From assembly GCF_002868735.1 (NCBI RefSeq), contig NZ_CP025614.1, positions 62,001 through 126,000 on the forward strand: 64,000 bases of DNA, read 5' to 3'. The position numbers were made by a program, and so were the translations under genes. This document shows positions 35,205 to 43,856 of this stretch, piece after piece; the stretch's first letter is position 1; each line of letters opens with the position of its first letter. The notes beneath the pieces were generated by a model, which was not told the DNA's origin, did no database searches, and saw only the letters and a program-made list of their open reading frames with translations. This DNA comes from Niveispirillum cyanobacteriorum. GTDB taxonomy: Bacteria; Pseudomonadota; Alphaproteobacteria; Azospirillales; Azospirillaceae.

Positions 35205-35741
35205 ATGAGCGACGATCTTTTCCATCAACAGCTGACGGATCATCTGACGGCCTTGCGCCGCTATGCCTTCGTGCTGACCCGGTCGGCGGATGAGGCGGAG
35301 GATCTGTTGCAGGATTGCCTGGCCAAGGCGGTGGCATCGGCGGCGCAATGGCGGCCGGGCAGCGACCTGAAGGCCTGGCTGTTCCGTATCCTCTATACCT
35401 GCCATATCAGCCGACGCCGGCGGCAGCAGGTGCGCCTGCGCTCCGTCACCAGCCTGGAGGCGGAGATGGCCGAACCGTCCCAACCGCCAGATCAGCTGGC
35501 GCGGCTGGAGGCCGCTCGGGTGGTGGCGAAGCTGGAGACCCTGCCCGAGGGGCAGCGTCAGGCCATCCTGATGGTGGCCGTGGAAGATTTGAAATATGAG
35601 GACGCGGCCAGGCGTCTGGGCATTCCCATCGGTACCTTCATGTCGCGCATCGCCCGAGGACGGGAAGCCCTGCGCCGCGCGCTGGAGGGAGAGGAACGCC
35701 CGGCCCTGCGCGTGCTGGAGGGGGGCAAGCATGGACAATGA
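35205..35741 (+). CDS. ECF-type RNA polymerase sigma factor
   Basis: 178 residues. Region 2: LRRYAFVLTRSADEAEDLLQDCLAKA with LKAWLFRILYTCHISRRRRQ; region 4: LPEGQRQAILMVAVEDLKYEDAARRLGIPIGTFMSRIARGREAL. The start at ATG 35205 has AAGG upstream; an in-frame ATG at 35148, overlapping bioC, is possible. The next gene overlaps by eleven bases and encodes its likely anti-sigma factor. The promoter it recognises is not known; an autoregulated target near the start is not obvious. Confidence 0.85.
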   Translation: MSDDLFHQQLTDHLTALRRYAFVLTRSADEAEDLLQDCLAKAVASAAQWRPGSDLKAWLFRILYTCHISRRRRQQVRLRSVTSLEAEMAEPSQPPDQLARLEAARVVAKLETLPEGQRQAILMVAVEDLKYEDAARRLGIPIGTFMSRIARGREALRRALEGEERPALRVLEGGKHGQ

Positions 35742-36543
35742 TCTGACCCAGGACGGGATTGAGGAAAGCGATCTCCACGCCTTCCTGGATGGCGAGCTGG
35801 ATGAGGCGCGCGCCGCCAAGGTCCGTGCTTATCTGATGGATAATCCTGACGCGCATGAACGGCTGGCCCGTTATGCCGAACAGCAGCTGGCGCTGGCGGC
35901 AGCGGCGGGAGAGCCATCCTGGCCCGCCCTTCCGGCACCGCTGGTGGAGGGGCTGGAACGGGGCTTGCGTCGGGGCCTGTGGCGGCAGCGCCTGTCGCGC
36001 GTGGCGGCGACGGTGCTGCTGGTCGCCATGGGCTGGGGGGCGAACGACCTTCTGCGCCGGCCCGTCTTTGCCAGCCTGCCCGACTATGCGCAGCAAGCCA
36101 TCGACGCGCATGAGATTTTCGCCAACGACCCCACGCGGCCCGTGGAAATCCCCGGCACGAAGCCGGAGGAGATCCGGCGCTGGCTATCGGCCAAGCTGGG
36201 CGAACGGGTGGCCATCCCCGACCTGCGCCGCCTGGGCCTGACCCTGGTCGGTGCCCGCGTGCTGGGAACGGACGAAGGGGCGACGGGACAACTTCTCTAT
36301 GAGGATGTGATTGGTCGACGCATGACCTTGTCGCTGGCCCCGGACGAGGGGGCGGCCCCCGACAGTCCCGTGATGGAAGAATTCCAGGGGCTTGAGGTTG
36401 GCCTGTGGCGGGGGGAGGATTTCGCCCTTGCCGCCATTTCCAACGACATGCCCGTGGAACTCGACCGTCTGATCCAGGCTGTCGATGTGGCGTTGCTGCC
36501 GGAGCCGGAAAAAAATCACCATGAAGGGGATGAAGGAAATTGA
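35731..36543 (+). CDS. Anti-sigma factor, single membrane segment
   Basis: 270 residues. The N-terminal 50 residues (SDLHAFLDGELDEARAAKVR-YLMDNPDAHERLARYAE) form the anti-sigma fold; no zinc H-C-C motif is present. A membrane helix follows at about 93-108 (VAATVLLVAMGWGAN), and the rest is periplasmic. The neighbouring ECF factor overlaps by 11 bp, so it is the presumed partner. The signal it senses is unknown. Confidence 0.8.
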   Translation: MDNDLTQDGIEESDLHAFLDGELDEARAAKVRAYLMDNPDAHERLARYAEQQLALAAAAGEPSWPALPAPLVEGLERGLRRGLWRQRLSRVAATVLLVAMGWGANDLLRRPVFASLPDYAQQAIDAHEIFANDPTRPVEIPGTKPEEIRRWLSAKLGERVAIPDLRRLGLTLVGARVLGTDEGATGQLLYEDVIGRRMTLSLAPDEGAAPDSPVMEEFQGLEVGLWRGEDFALAAISNDMPVELDRLIQAVDVALLPEPEKNHHEGDEGN

Positions 36544-36561
36544 GACCGCGTTCTTCCCTTC

Positions 36562-37761
36562 ATGATCCGCCCTGTGCCCCATCCCGTCCCTGTGTCGATG
36601 CCGCCAACCCGCCCCGTGCGGGATGCGCGTATTGACCTGTTCCGGGGGGCGGCGCTGCTGGCGATTTTCATCAACCATATCCCCGGCAATCCGGGCCGGT
36701 TCCTGACCTGGAACTGGCTGGGTTTTTCTGACGCCGCAGAGCTGTTCATGCTGCTGGCGGGACTGTCCCTGTCATTGGCTCATTGGGAGTTCCAGGCCCG
36801 GCATGGCTGGCTGCGGCTGGCCCTGCGGCTGGGTGCGCGTTCCTTCCGGCTTTACAGGACCTATCTGCTGCTTGCCCTGGTGCTGGCGGCGGGCGGCGCG
36901 GCGGCATTCGCGGCCACCGGCGACCGGGCCATCGTCTGGCATTTGGGGATCGAACCGCTGCTGGATGATACAGTCGCGGCCCTGCCGGCCCTGTTCGCCC
37001 TGCAATACCTGCCCGGCTATGCGGATATCCTGGCCACCTATGTGCCGCTGGTGCTGGCCAGCGCCTTCCTGTTGCCGCTGGCGGCGCGGGGTGTGTGGCT
37101 GGTGCTGCTGCCGTCGGGCTTGCTCTGGCTTTATGTGCAGATGACGGGTGCCAACCTGTCGGCGGGGTTCCAGGGTGAGCGCTGGATGTTCAACCCATTG
37201 GCGTGGCAGTTCCTGTTCTGCATCGGCTTGTGCATCGGCGCAGGGGCGAAGCGCGACCTGTCATGGCCGCGCCACCGGCTGCTGGATATGGCTGCCTTTG
37301 CCTGGGTCGCCGTGGGCGTGGTGGCGGTGGAGCCGTGGCGGCAGCTGGGCTTTGACCATCCGCTGCCCTCTTTCCTGGCCCTGCCGCTGGGGTCGAAGGA
37401 CGGGTTGGGCTGGCCCCGGCTGCTGCATATCCTGGCGCTGGCGCACCTGGTGGTGCGGTTTCTGCCGGCGGGTGCCGATGTGCTGCGCGCTGCATGGCTG
37501 GCACCGCTGCGCCTGCTGGGCCGGCAGCCGCTGCCCGTCTTCGCGTTTGGCGCGATCCTCAGTTTCGCGGGGCATTACGCCCTGATCGCCTGGCCTGATC
37601 CCGGCTGGGCACGCATCGTTTTCATCAATGCCGGTGGGGCGACTGCCCTGCTTCTCCTGGCTGCCCTCCTGGAGTGGCAGGCCGCCGGCATGCCACGGCC
37701 CGACATGCCCCTTCGCGGGCCGTGGCACCCTTTCACCCTGCGCGCCCTGTCGCGTGATTAG
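36562..37761 (+). CDS. OpgC-family membrane protein
   Basis: 399 residues with about ten membrane helices. The start RDARIDLFRGAALLAIFINHIPGN and FSDAAELFMLLAGLSL are the OpgC pattern, shared with integral membrane acyltransferases. OpgC adds succinyl groups to periplasmic glucans in E. coli; here the substrate is unknown. It lies 18 bp after the anti-sigma gene and may belong to that envelope-stress unit. A second possible start is the ATG at 36598. Confidence 0.8.
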   Translation: MIRPVPHPVPVSMPPTRPVRDARIDLFRGAALLAIFINHIPGNPGRFLTWNWLGFSDAAELFMLLAGLSLSLAHWEFQARHGWLRLALRLGARSFRLYRTYLLLALVLAAGGAAAFAATGDRAIVWHLGIEPLLDDTVAALPALFALQYLPGYADILATYVPLVLASAFLLPLAARGVWLVLLPSGLLWLYVQMTGANLSAGFQGERWMFNPLAWQFLFCIGLCIGAGAKRDLSWPRHRLLDMAAFAWVAVGVVAVEPWRQLGFDHPLPSFLALPLGSKDGLGWPRLLHILALAHLVVRFLPAGADVLRAAWLAPLRLLGRQPLPVFAFGAILSFAGHYALIAWPDPGWARIVFINAGGATALLLLAALLEWQAAGMPRPDMPLRGPWHPFTLRALSRD

Positions 37762-37773
37762 ACCGCTCGAACT

Positions 37774-38865
37774 ATGATGATCATGCAGAATTTCGACCTT
37801 GACCCTGTCCGCCCCGGTATTGGTGAACTGGCCCCCTGGTTCGTCGCCGCCAGCGGTGACACTGCCCAGTTTCATCTGTCCAGTCTTGGGGGGCGTAACG
37901 TTGTTCTTTGCTTTCCAGGGGCGCAAACCGCTCCGGCAATAGCGGCAATCGATCTGCTTGCCGCTGCCGCCGGCCGCATGGATATCAATCATGCGATATG
38001 CTTCGCGGTGATCAGCGGCGCTGACGCGCCGGCTGCTCGCCACCGCTGGCCGCATCTGCGCATGTTCCACGACGATACGCCATCCCGTCTCTATCCGCTC
38101 TATAACGTCGCGCCGGAGGGTGGATGGATTGTGATCGATACGTCGATGCGCATTCTGATGCGCGCACCCCTGTCCGATGGAACTGCGGTACTGTCCCGGG
38201 TAGCGGCAATACCGCCTTCCGGACTGATGGGTCCTATCGATCAGCCCGCCCCGGTACTGACCGTGCCGGGTGTGTTCGAGCCGGAATTCTGCCGCTATCT
38301 GGTGGACCTTTATCAGCAGCAGGGCGGCACGGAATCAGGCTTCATGCGGGAGGTGAACGGCCAGACCGTCGGTATTGTCGATCACAACTTCAAGCGGCGA
38401 CAGGACCTGGAGATCGATGATGAGGCGATCCGTGCGGCAGCCCGAGAGCGTATTGTACGTCGTCTGGTCCCGATGATCACCCGTGCCCTCAGTTTTCGTA
38501 CCACCCGCATGGAGCGTTACATTGTCGCCTGCTATGACGGGTCGGAAGGCGGCTTCTTCCGCGCGCACCGTGACAATACCACCCGCGGTACAGCCCATCG
38601 CCGCTTTGCCGTCACCATCAACCTGAACGCGGAAGAATTCGAAGGCGGGGAGTTGCGTTTTCCGGAGTTCGGGCCCCGTACCTATCGGGCACCGACGGGC
38701 GGTGCCGTGGTCTTCTGTTGTTCGCTGTTGCATGAGGCGACGCCGGTCACCGCTGGCACCCGCTACGCCTTCCTGCCCTTCCTTTACGATGAAGCCGCAG
38801 CCAAGGTGAGGGAGGCCAATATCGGCTTCCTGGGCGATGGGACGGCGCAATACAAGGCGGGCTGA
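37774..38865 (+). CDS. Peroxiredoxin-like/2OG-Fe(II) dioxygenase fusion
   Basis: 363 residues. N-terminal 1-150 looks like a thioredoxin/AhpC-type fold (IGELAPWFVAAS, NVVLCFPGAQTAPA, GGWIVIDTSMRILMR), but the usual peroxidatic Cys motif TPxC is not present; the only candidate is Cys 46. C-terminal 155-345 is a prolyl-4-hydroxylase-like dioxygenase: iron ligands His 265 and Asp 267 in FFRAHRDNT, His 320 in CSLLHEATP and 2OG-binding Arg 330. It follows the OpgC gene by 12 bp. Function unknown; hydroxylation of a protein or small molecule coupled to redox sensing is a guess. Confidence 0.8.
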   Translation: MMIMQNFDLDPVRPGIGELAPWFVAASGDTAQFHLSSLGGRNVVLCFPGAQTAPAIAAIDLLAAAAGRMDINHAICFAVISGADAPAARHRWPHLRMFHDDTPSRLYPLYNVAPEGGWIVIDTSMRILMRAPLSDGTAVLSRVAAIPPSGLMGPIDQPAPVLTVPGVFEPEFCRYLVDLYQQQGGTESGFMREVNGQTVGIVDHNFKRRQDLEIDDEAIRAAARERIVRRLVPMITRALSFRTTRMERYIVACYDGSEGGFFRAHRDNTTRGTAHRRFAVTINLNAEEFEGGELRFPEFGPRTYRAPTGGAVVFCCSLLHEATPVTAGTRYAFLPFLYDEAAAKVREANIGFLGDGTAQYKAG

Positions 38866-38939
38866 CCTTCCCCGTCACAAAACTGTCGCCATGCCCGTGC
38901 TAACCCGCTGCCTGTCCAGGAATGCCGGGTGGGGCGGAT

Positions 38940-39485
38940 ATGGCGGGTGCGGAGGCGGAAAGGGTACTGGCGGTGGAGATGCTGGAAACAGCGCTGCCCC
39001 GGCATCGGGACCTGTTGCAGGCCTATTTCCGCAATCGCCTGCCTTGTCCACAGGATGCGGAGGACCATGTGCAGGAAGTGTATTCCCGCGTCATTGCCGC
39101 CACGGCCCCGCAGACCGGCATCGCCAACTGGAAAGGCTTTCTGCTGCGCGCCGCCGCCAATCTACTGACCGATAATTTCCGGCGCGATCAGGCCCGCGCC
39201 GGGGGCCGGCATGTATCATTAGACGACGATCTTGATGCTGGCAGCGATGAGGTCGCCACGCCCGAACGTGTCGTCGCGGCGCGTCAGCGCCTGGGCCATG
39301 TCCAGGCAGCGCTGGCCGAACTGGATCCGGTCTGCCGCGAAGCGTTCCTGCTGTGCCGGGTCGAAGGCATGAGCCATCGCGACATCGCCGCCCGGCTAGG
39401 GATTGAGGTCGGGGCCGTTACCCGTCATGTCGAACGCGCCCTGATCCATCTGGCGCGGCGCACCGGTGGCCGGGGTGCGGCATGA
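38940..39485 (+). CDS. FecI-like ECF sigma factor
   Basis: 181 residues. Region 2 RDLLQAYFRNRLPCPQDAEDHVQEVYSR and region 4 ELDPVCREAFLLCRVEGMSHRDIAARLGIEVGAVTRHVERAL. It overlaps fecR by four bases and precedes a TonB receptor with an STN signalling domain, the standard cell-surface signalling arrangement. The regulon probably includes the receptor and phytase downstream. ATG 38940 preferred over 38922 because of GGGG upstream. Confidence 0.86.
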   Translation: MAGAEAERVLAVEMLETALPRHRDLLQAYFRNRLPCPQDAEDHVQEVYSRVIAATAPQTGIANWKGFLLRAAANLLTDNFRRDQARAGGRHVSLDDDLDAGSDEVATPERVVAARQRLGHVQAALAELDPVCREAFLLCRVEGMSHRDIAARLGIEVGAVTRHVERALIHLARRTGGRGAA

Positions 39486-40417
39486 CCCTGCCCGCCGATC
39501 ATGATCTGGAACAGGCGGCCCGCTGGATGGCGCGGCTGCGTGCCGGGCAGGATGCCGCCACCCGCCGCGATTTCCGCCGCTGGCTGGAACAGGACCCCGC
39601 CCATGCCAGCGCCATGGAACGGGTGGCCAGCGCCTGGGAACAGGCGGGACCCCTCCTGCCGGTGCCGTCGGTGCGTCATCAGGCACGCCCCTTCATGACC
39701 GGCTTTGCGGCGCTGGCGGCGTGTCTGGCCCTGCTGCTGGCCGTGCCGCCACAATGGCTGGCCTGGGCACGGGAGAACCACGCGACGACGCGGGGGGAGG
39801 TACGGGCGATCCAGCTTTGGGATGGCAGCGAAATCCGCCTGGATGCCGACAGCGCCGTGGAGGTCGCCTATGGCCCGTTCAGCCGGGATATCCGCCTGAC
39901 ACGCGGGGAGGCCTCCTTCAAGGTCGCGAGAAGCCGCCTGCGCCCCTTCGCGGTCACCGCCGACCACCTGACCATCGTGGCGACCGGCACGGAATTCATC
40001 GTGGAGGATGCGACCGACACACGCGTCACCCTGCTGGAGGGCGGGGTGGATCTGCGCGACCCGGCCAGCGATCGGGTGACAGGCCGCCTTGCCCCCGGCC
40101 AGATGGCGGTGGCCGACGGCATGCGCCCGCCCCGCATCGCCAGTGCCGACATTGAACAGGCCGGCGCCTGGCGCCAGGGCCGCCTGATCTTCAACCAGAC
40201 CAGTCTGGGTGAGGCGCTGACCCGTTTCGCCCGCTATGGCGGCCCGCGCGTCACCCTGTCGGAAAACGCCGCCGCGCTGCAGGTCAGCGGCGTCTTCGCC
40301 ACCGGCGATGTCGAGAAATTTGTGGCCGTGGCCGCCAAACTGCACGGTCTGGCGGTCACACGCGGCGGTGATGGCGGCATGACCCTGACGGTGGAGCGGG
40401 GGAAAAGGCGGGGGTAG
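39482..40417 (+). CDS. FecR-family anti-sigma regulator
   Basis: 311 residues. N-terminal DUF4880-like helix region (EQAARWMARLRAGQD, RRWLEQDPAHASAMERV), membrane helix about 75-92 (FAALAACLALLLAVPP), then the FecR beta domain (GEVRAIQLWDGSEIRLDADS, GEASFKVARSRLRPFAV, VATGTEFIVE) and a C-terminal STN-binding-like domain. ATG overlaps fecI as ATGA. It would relay the occupied state of the receptor at 41242 to the sigma factor. Confidence 0.87.
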   Translation: MTLPADHDLEQAARWMARLRAGQDAATRRDFRRWLEQDPAHASAMERVASAWEQAGPLLPVPSVRHQARPFMTGFAALAACLALLLAVPPQWLAWARENHATTRGEVRAIQLWDGSEIRLDADSAVEVAYGPFSRDIRLTRGEASFKVARSRLRPFAVTADHLTIVATGTEFIVEDATDTRVTLLEGGVDLRDPASDRVTGRLAPGQMAVADGMRPPRIASADIEQAGAWRQGRLIFNQTSLGEALTRFARYGGPRVTLSENAAALQVSGVFATGDVEKFVAVAAKLHGLAVTRGGDGGMTLTVERGKRRG

Positions 40418-40419
40418 GG

Positions 40420-40779
40420 TCAGCCCTCCCCACCCATCATCAAGACGATGATCCTGCGGACATCATCGACGAAGGATTGGGGGGCCTTGCTGACAAACTC
40501 CATCCGGCGTTCGATCCAATCGACCGAGCGGATATGTTCCGGCAAGGCCACACCGGTAATCTTGCAGCCTGCAGGAACCCGCACTTCCAGCGGGCCGCCT
40601 TTTACCTGATTGGTGATCGGCACGACTGCGGCCAGCCCTGTTCCCGCCGTGACAGCCTTTACAAACATCACCAGTGCGGGGCGGCGACCGCCCTGTTCCG
40701 TGCCGGCCTTCGGATCGCAGTTGATATAGACAAGGTCGCCCAGGTCCGGCTGATAGCTGCCCTTGGCATCCCTCACCAT
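40420..40779 (-). CDS. MazF/PemK-type endoribonuclease toxin
   Basis: 119 residues, normal for MazF/ChpB. The fold signature GDLVYINCDPKAGTEQGGRRPALVM and AVVPITNQVKGGPLEVRV is clear; an Arg and Thr of the active site fall in these strands. It cleaves mRNA unless bound by its antitoxin. It overlaps the antitoxin by seven bases. The pair is inserted antisense between fecR and the TonB receptor, only three bases after fecR's stop. Confidence 0.9.
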   Translation of the reverse strand: MVRDAKGSYQPDLGDLVYINCDPKAGTEQGGRRPALVMFVKAVTAGTGLAAVVPITNQVKGGPLEVRVPAGCKITGVALPEHIRSVDWIERRMEFVSKAPQSFVDDVRRIIVLMMGGEG

Positions 40780-41012
40780 ATTTCTTTCCCAACCGGGTCG
40801 CCCAGATCGACGTCCTGATGGCGATGTTCAGGACGGTAATTCTGCATCAGAGACTCAATCGTCACCTTCTGCGGTGCCGGCTTGATGATAATCGCCCCAT
40901 CGACGGCCCGTACATCGACGGCCATGCCGTCCTGCAGGTTGATATCCTCCGCGACACCCTTCGGGATACGAAGGCCGAGGCTGTTACCCCATTTCGAGAT
41001 GGCGACCAACAT
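40773..41012 (-). CDS. MazE-type antitoxin (AbrB/SpoVT fold)
   Basis: 79 residues. The AbrB-like DNA-binding start MLVAISKWGNSLGLRIPKGVAED is characteristic; the C-terminus (ESLMQNYRPEHRHQD) is the toxin-binding tail. A dyad 66 bp upstream (41078-41096) is the likely autoregulatory operator. Confidence 0.9.
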   Translation of the reverse strand: MLVAISKWGNSLGLRIPKGVAEDINLQDGMAVDVRAVDGAIIIKPAPQKVTIESLMQNYRPEHRHQDVDLGDPVGKEIW

Positions 41013-41077
41013 CGTGTCCGGTCCTTATCGTTGCGACGGATGCGCTTTGACACAGCGCGGTACCAAGCCGACCATAT

Positions 41078-41096
41078 GGATATACAAAAGATATCC
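41078..41096 (-). promoter_or_regulatory. Dyad upstream of mazE, likely operator/promoter
   Basis: GGATAT-ACAAAAG-ATATCC, six-base arms with a seven-base spacer, 66 bp before the mazE start; AT-rich and promoter-like on the minus strand. Confidence 0.4.
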
Positions 41097-41241
41097 GAAA
41101 AGATCAAGCCGTCTCCACCCGATGACACTTCCATGACGCTCGGATGAAAGTTCCGCATCGGCCCGGAAACCGCCGCCGACGTGCGTCTATCCCGTTGTCC
41201 ATGCTGGCATTGCCCGGCTGCCCCACGGGAGAGTTCCGATC

Positions 41242-43770
41242 ATGCGTATGCGTTCCCTGGCCCTTGGCGTTTCCGCCCTGGCGATCCTGTCCTTTGTGCC
41301 CGGCCATGCGTTGGCACAGGCACAGCCGGTGGCGGCATCCCCCGCTGCCTTCACCCTGGCCCCGCGTGATCTGGGCGATGCGCTGGTGGCACTTGGCCGG
41401 CATTACGGGCGCAACATCCTGTTCACCCCGGCGCAGGTGGCGGGCAAGCGGTCGGCCCCCGTTACATCCGCCGCCGGCTTTGACGCCGCGCTGAAGGCGC
41501 TGCTGGCCGGCACCGGACTGTCGGCGGAGGTGGGGGCCGATGGGTCAGTGACGTTGGCCACCCGCACGGCCGCCGCAACACCCGTCCCGGGTGCCCGCCC
41601 TGCGCCTACCCGTTCGCCTGCTGCCGTTGCCAGTGCCGCCCCCGAACAGGTAGCGCCGCAGAAGGTGGAGGAGATCATCGTCACAGGACAGATCTTCTAC
41701 CGCAACCGCACTGCCGACCCCAACCCGGTCCTGTCCTACGATCTGGAATATTTCCAGCGATTTGAGCCAGTGTCGGTGGGCGAGATGATGAAGCGCGTGC
41801 CGGGCGTCACCTTCGCCGCCGACGTTCTGGAATATGACGCGGTGCAGATGCGCGGCCTGCCGCCCGGTTATACCCAGGTCCTGATCAATGGCCGCCGCCC
41901 GCCGGGCGGAGAGGCCGACCGTTCCTTCTTTGTGGACCGTATTCCGGCCGAACTGGTGGAGCGGGTGGAGATCGTGCGTGCGCCCCGCGCTGATCAGCCG
42001 TCCGAAGGTGTAGCCGGCACTCTGAACGTGGTGACGAAGGAGAGCGAGGCGTTTGAGGGCGGTTTCGCCAAGGCCGGCGCCCTGATCAATGAGGATGGCA
42101 AGGTTCGCCCCTCCTTCGCGGTCGCCTATGCCGACAGTATTGAAGACATGTCCTACTGGGCTGCCATCAACTTTCAGGGCCGCCGTAACCCGAAAAAGAA
42201 GGTCACTGATTTTTACGATGGTTCGTTCAGCGAATATACAGGCAGGGAATTGCAGGATGATACCCGTGACGGCGTTGATATCTCCGCCAACGGGGAACTG
42301 GTCACGCGGCTGGGCGAGGGCTCGCTGCGTCTGACCGGGCTGGTGGTCGATACCAACCGCGATGAGGATGAAACCTCCGTCACGTTCGAGGGCGACAGCC
42401 CCGCAGAACTGGAACAGGACGAGGTGGAAGTGCAGCGTGAACGTATCGGTCAGCAGACCTACGCCCTGTCGGCGGCCTTCACCCACCCGCTCTCCATCGG
42501 CGAACTGGGCCTGGATGCCGGCTGGTCCGGCTATCGTGAGGATAGCAAGACCGAAGTGGATGAGGGCGACGCGGTCGACGAGGCCGAACTGGTGGAGCGC
42601 GAGACGCTGGACACCACTGACGATGAGCTGTCGGGCACGGTTTATTACAAGTTCACCCAGGGCATGGTGGCGACCAAGGCCGGCATCGACCTGCTGCACA
42701 AAAAGCGCGACACCGCCAACCGCACCTTTGAACTGGATGATGGCGCGTGGGAGGAAGAAACGGCCCCCGGCGCCGTCTTCACCATCAAGGAACAGCGCTA
42801 TGATCCCTATGTGCGCTTTTCCTTGAACCTGACCGACCGCCTGACACTGGATGCCGGTGCCCGCTATGAGATCTCACGCCGCGATGTCAGCAGCGAGGAT
42901 GGCAAGGCCGATTATGACAGCGAGGCCTTCAACCCGTCCGCCCATCTGCGCTTTCAGGCGACCGAGGCCGACCGCTTCCTGTTCTCCGTGGCCCGCACGG
43001 TCCGCCGTCCCGATTACGACCTGATCAGCCCCTATCGCCAGGAGGAGGAGCCGGCGGACGAGGATGAGCTGATCGGCAATCCCCTGCTGGCCAATGAGCG
43101 CGCCTGGGGCATTGATGTCGGGTATGAGCGGCAGCTGGGCCGGCGCGGCATCATCGGTGCCAATTTCTTCTACCGCGACATCACGAACCTGATTGAGCTG
43201 TTCAATACCGGCGAGGATGCCGAGGCCGGCGGCAATGTCTATGAGGCGCGTAATGCCGGCAAGGGGCAGAGCTGGGGCATGGAGATCGACTTCTCCACCC
43301 CGCTGGACTTTGCGGGCCTGCCCGATACGGGCCTGTTCGCCAATTACACCTGGCTGGACAGCGAGATGCGCGACCCCACGCTGGGCACCAAGCGCCGTTT
43401 CAACAATCAGCCCCGGCATATCTACAATCTGGGCTTCATCCAGACGATCCAGAGCCTTGATGCCAGCCTGGGCGCGTCCCTGTCTGGCCGGTCGAAGGCC
43501 AAGGAGGTGTCTCTGGATGAGGAGGTCGATCTCTCCTACGGCAAGGACCTGGAAGCCTTTGTCGAAAAGCGTTTCGCCGACCGGTTCGTCCTGCGTCTGT
43601 CTGCCTCCAACCTGCTGAACCGCAAGAAGAAGGAAGGGTTCGTGACCTTCGACGGCGACAGCGTGGCCGACATCATCGACGCCCACCGCGCCGGTGAGGT
43701 GGAGGAAAGCGAGCGTGAGAGCGAGCAGTCCGGCCGCCTGTTCCAGGTCACCCTACGTGCCACGTTCTGA
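41242..43770 (+). CDS. TonB-dependent receptor with N-terminal STN signalling domain
   Basis: 842 residues. Signal peptide 1-25, STN domain about 36-105 (FTLAPRDLGDALVALGRHYG, ITFTPAQV-like NILFTPAQVAGK, ALLAGTGLSAEV), a Pro/Ala linker, then the plug from KVEEIIVTGQIF and an acidic beta barrel ending in LFQVTLRATF. The barrel is unusually rich in Asp and Glu (e.g. VDEGDAVDEAELVERE), which may suit a cationic or metal-bound ligand such as a phytate complex. STN domains signal through FecR, which is encoded just upstream. The phytase follows after 86 bp containing a hairpin. Confidence 0.87.
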   Translation: MRMRSLALGVSALAILSFVPGHALAQAQPVAASPAAFTLAPRDLGDALVALGRHYGRNILFTPAQVAGKRSAPVTSAAGFDAALKALLAGTGLSAEVGADGSVTLATRTAAATPVPGARPAPTRSPAAVASAAPEQVAPQKVEEIIVTGQIFYRNRTADPNPVLSYDLEYFQRFEPVSVGEMMKRVPGVTFAADVLEYDAVQMRGLPPGYTQVLINGRRPPGGEADRSFFVDRIPAELVERVEIVRAPRADQPSEGVAGTLNVVTKESEAFEGGFAKAGALINEDGKVRPSFAVAYADSIEDMSYWAAINFQGRRNPKKKVTDFYDGSFSEYTGRELQDDTRDGVDISANGELVTRLGEGSLRLTGLVVDTNRDEDETSVTFEGDSPAELEQDEVEVQRERIGQQTYALSAAFTHPLSIGELGLDAGWSGYREDSKTEVDEGDAVDEAELVERETLDTTDDELSGTVYYKFTQGMVATKAGIDLLHKKRDTANRTFELDDGAWEEETAPGAVFTIKEQRYDPYVRFSLNLTDRLTLDAGARYEISRRDVSSEDGKADYDSEAFNPSAHLRFQATEADRFLFSVARTVRRPDYDLISPYRQEEEPADEDELIGNPLLANERAWGIDVGYERQLGRRGIIGANFFYRDITNLIELFNTGEDAEAGGNVYEARNAGKGQSWGMEIDFSTPLDFAGLPDTGLFANYTWLDSEMRDPTLGTKRRFNNQPRHIYNLGFIQTIQSLDASLGASLSGRSKAKEVSLDEEVDLSYGKDLEAFVEKRFADRFVLRLSASNLLNRKKKEGFVTFDGDSVADIIDAHRAGEVEESERESEQSGRLFQVTLRATF

Positions 43771-43788
43771 GTTGTTTGATCTGTCGTT

Positions 43789-43830
43789 CCCTCACCCTCC
43801 CAAACGCTGGCGCCGATGGGAGGGTGAGGG
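43789..43830 (+). other. Perfect 13-bp inverted repeat between receptor and phytase
   Basis: CCCTCACCCTCCC and GGGAGGGTGAGGG separated by 16 bases; no T tail. Probably an mRNA stability or attenuation hairpin within one transcript. Confidence 0.55.
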
Positions 43831-43856
43831 GGCCCCGCTCCCTTGAAAGGACCCCC

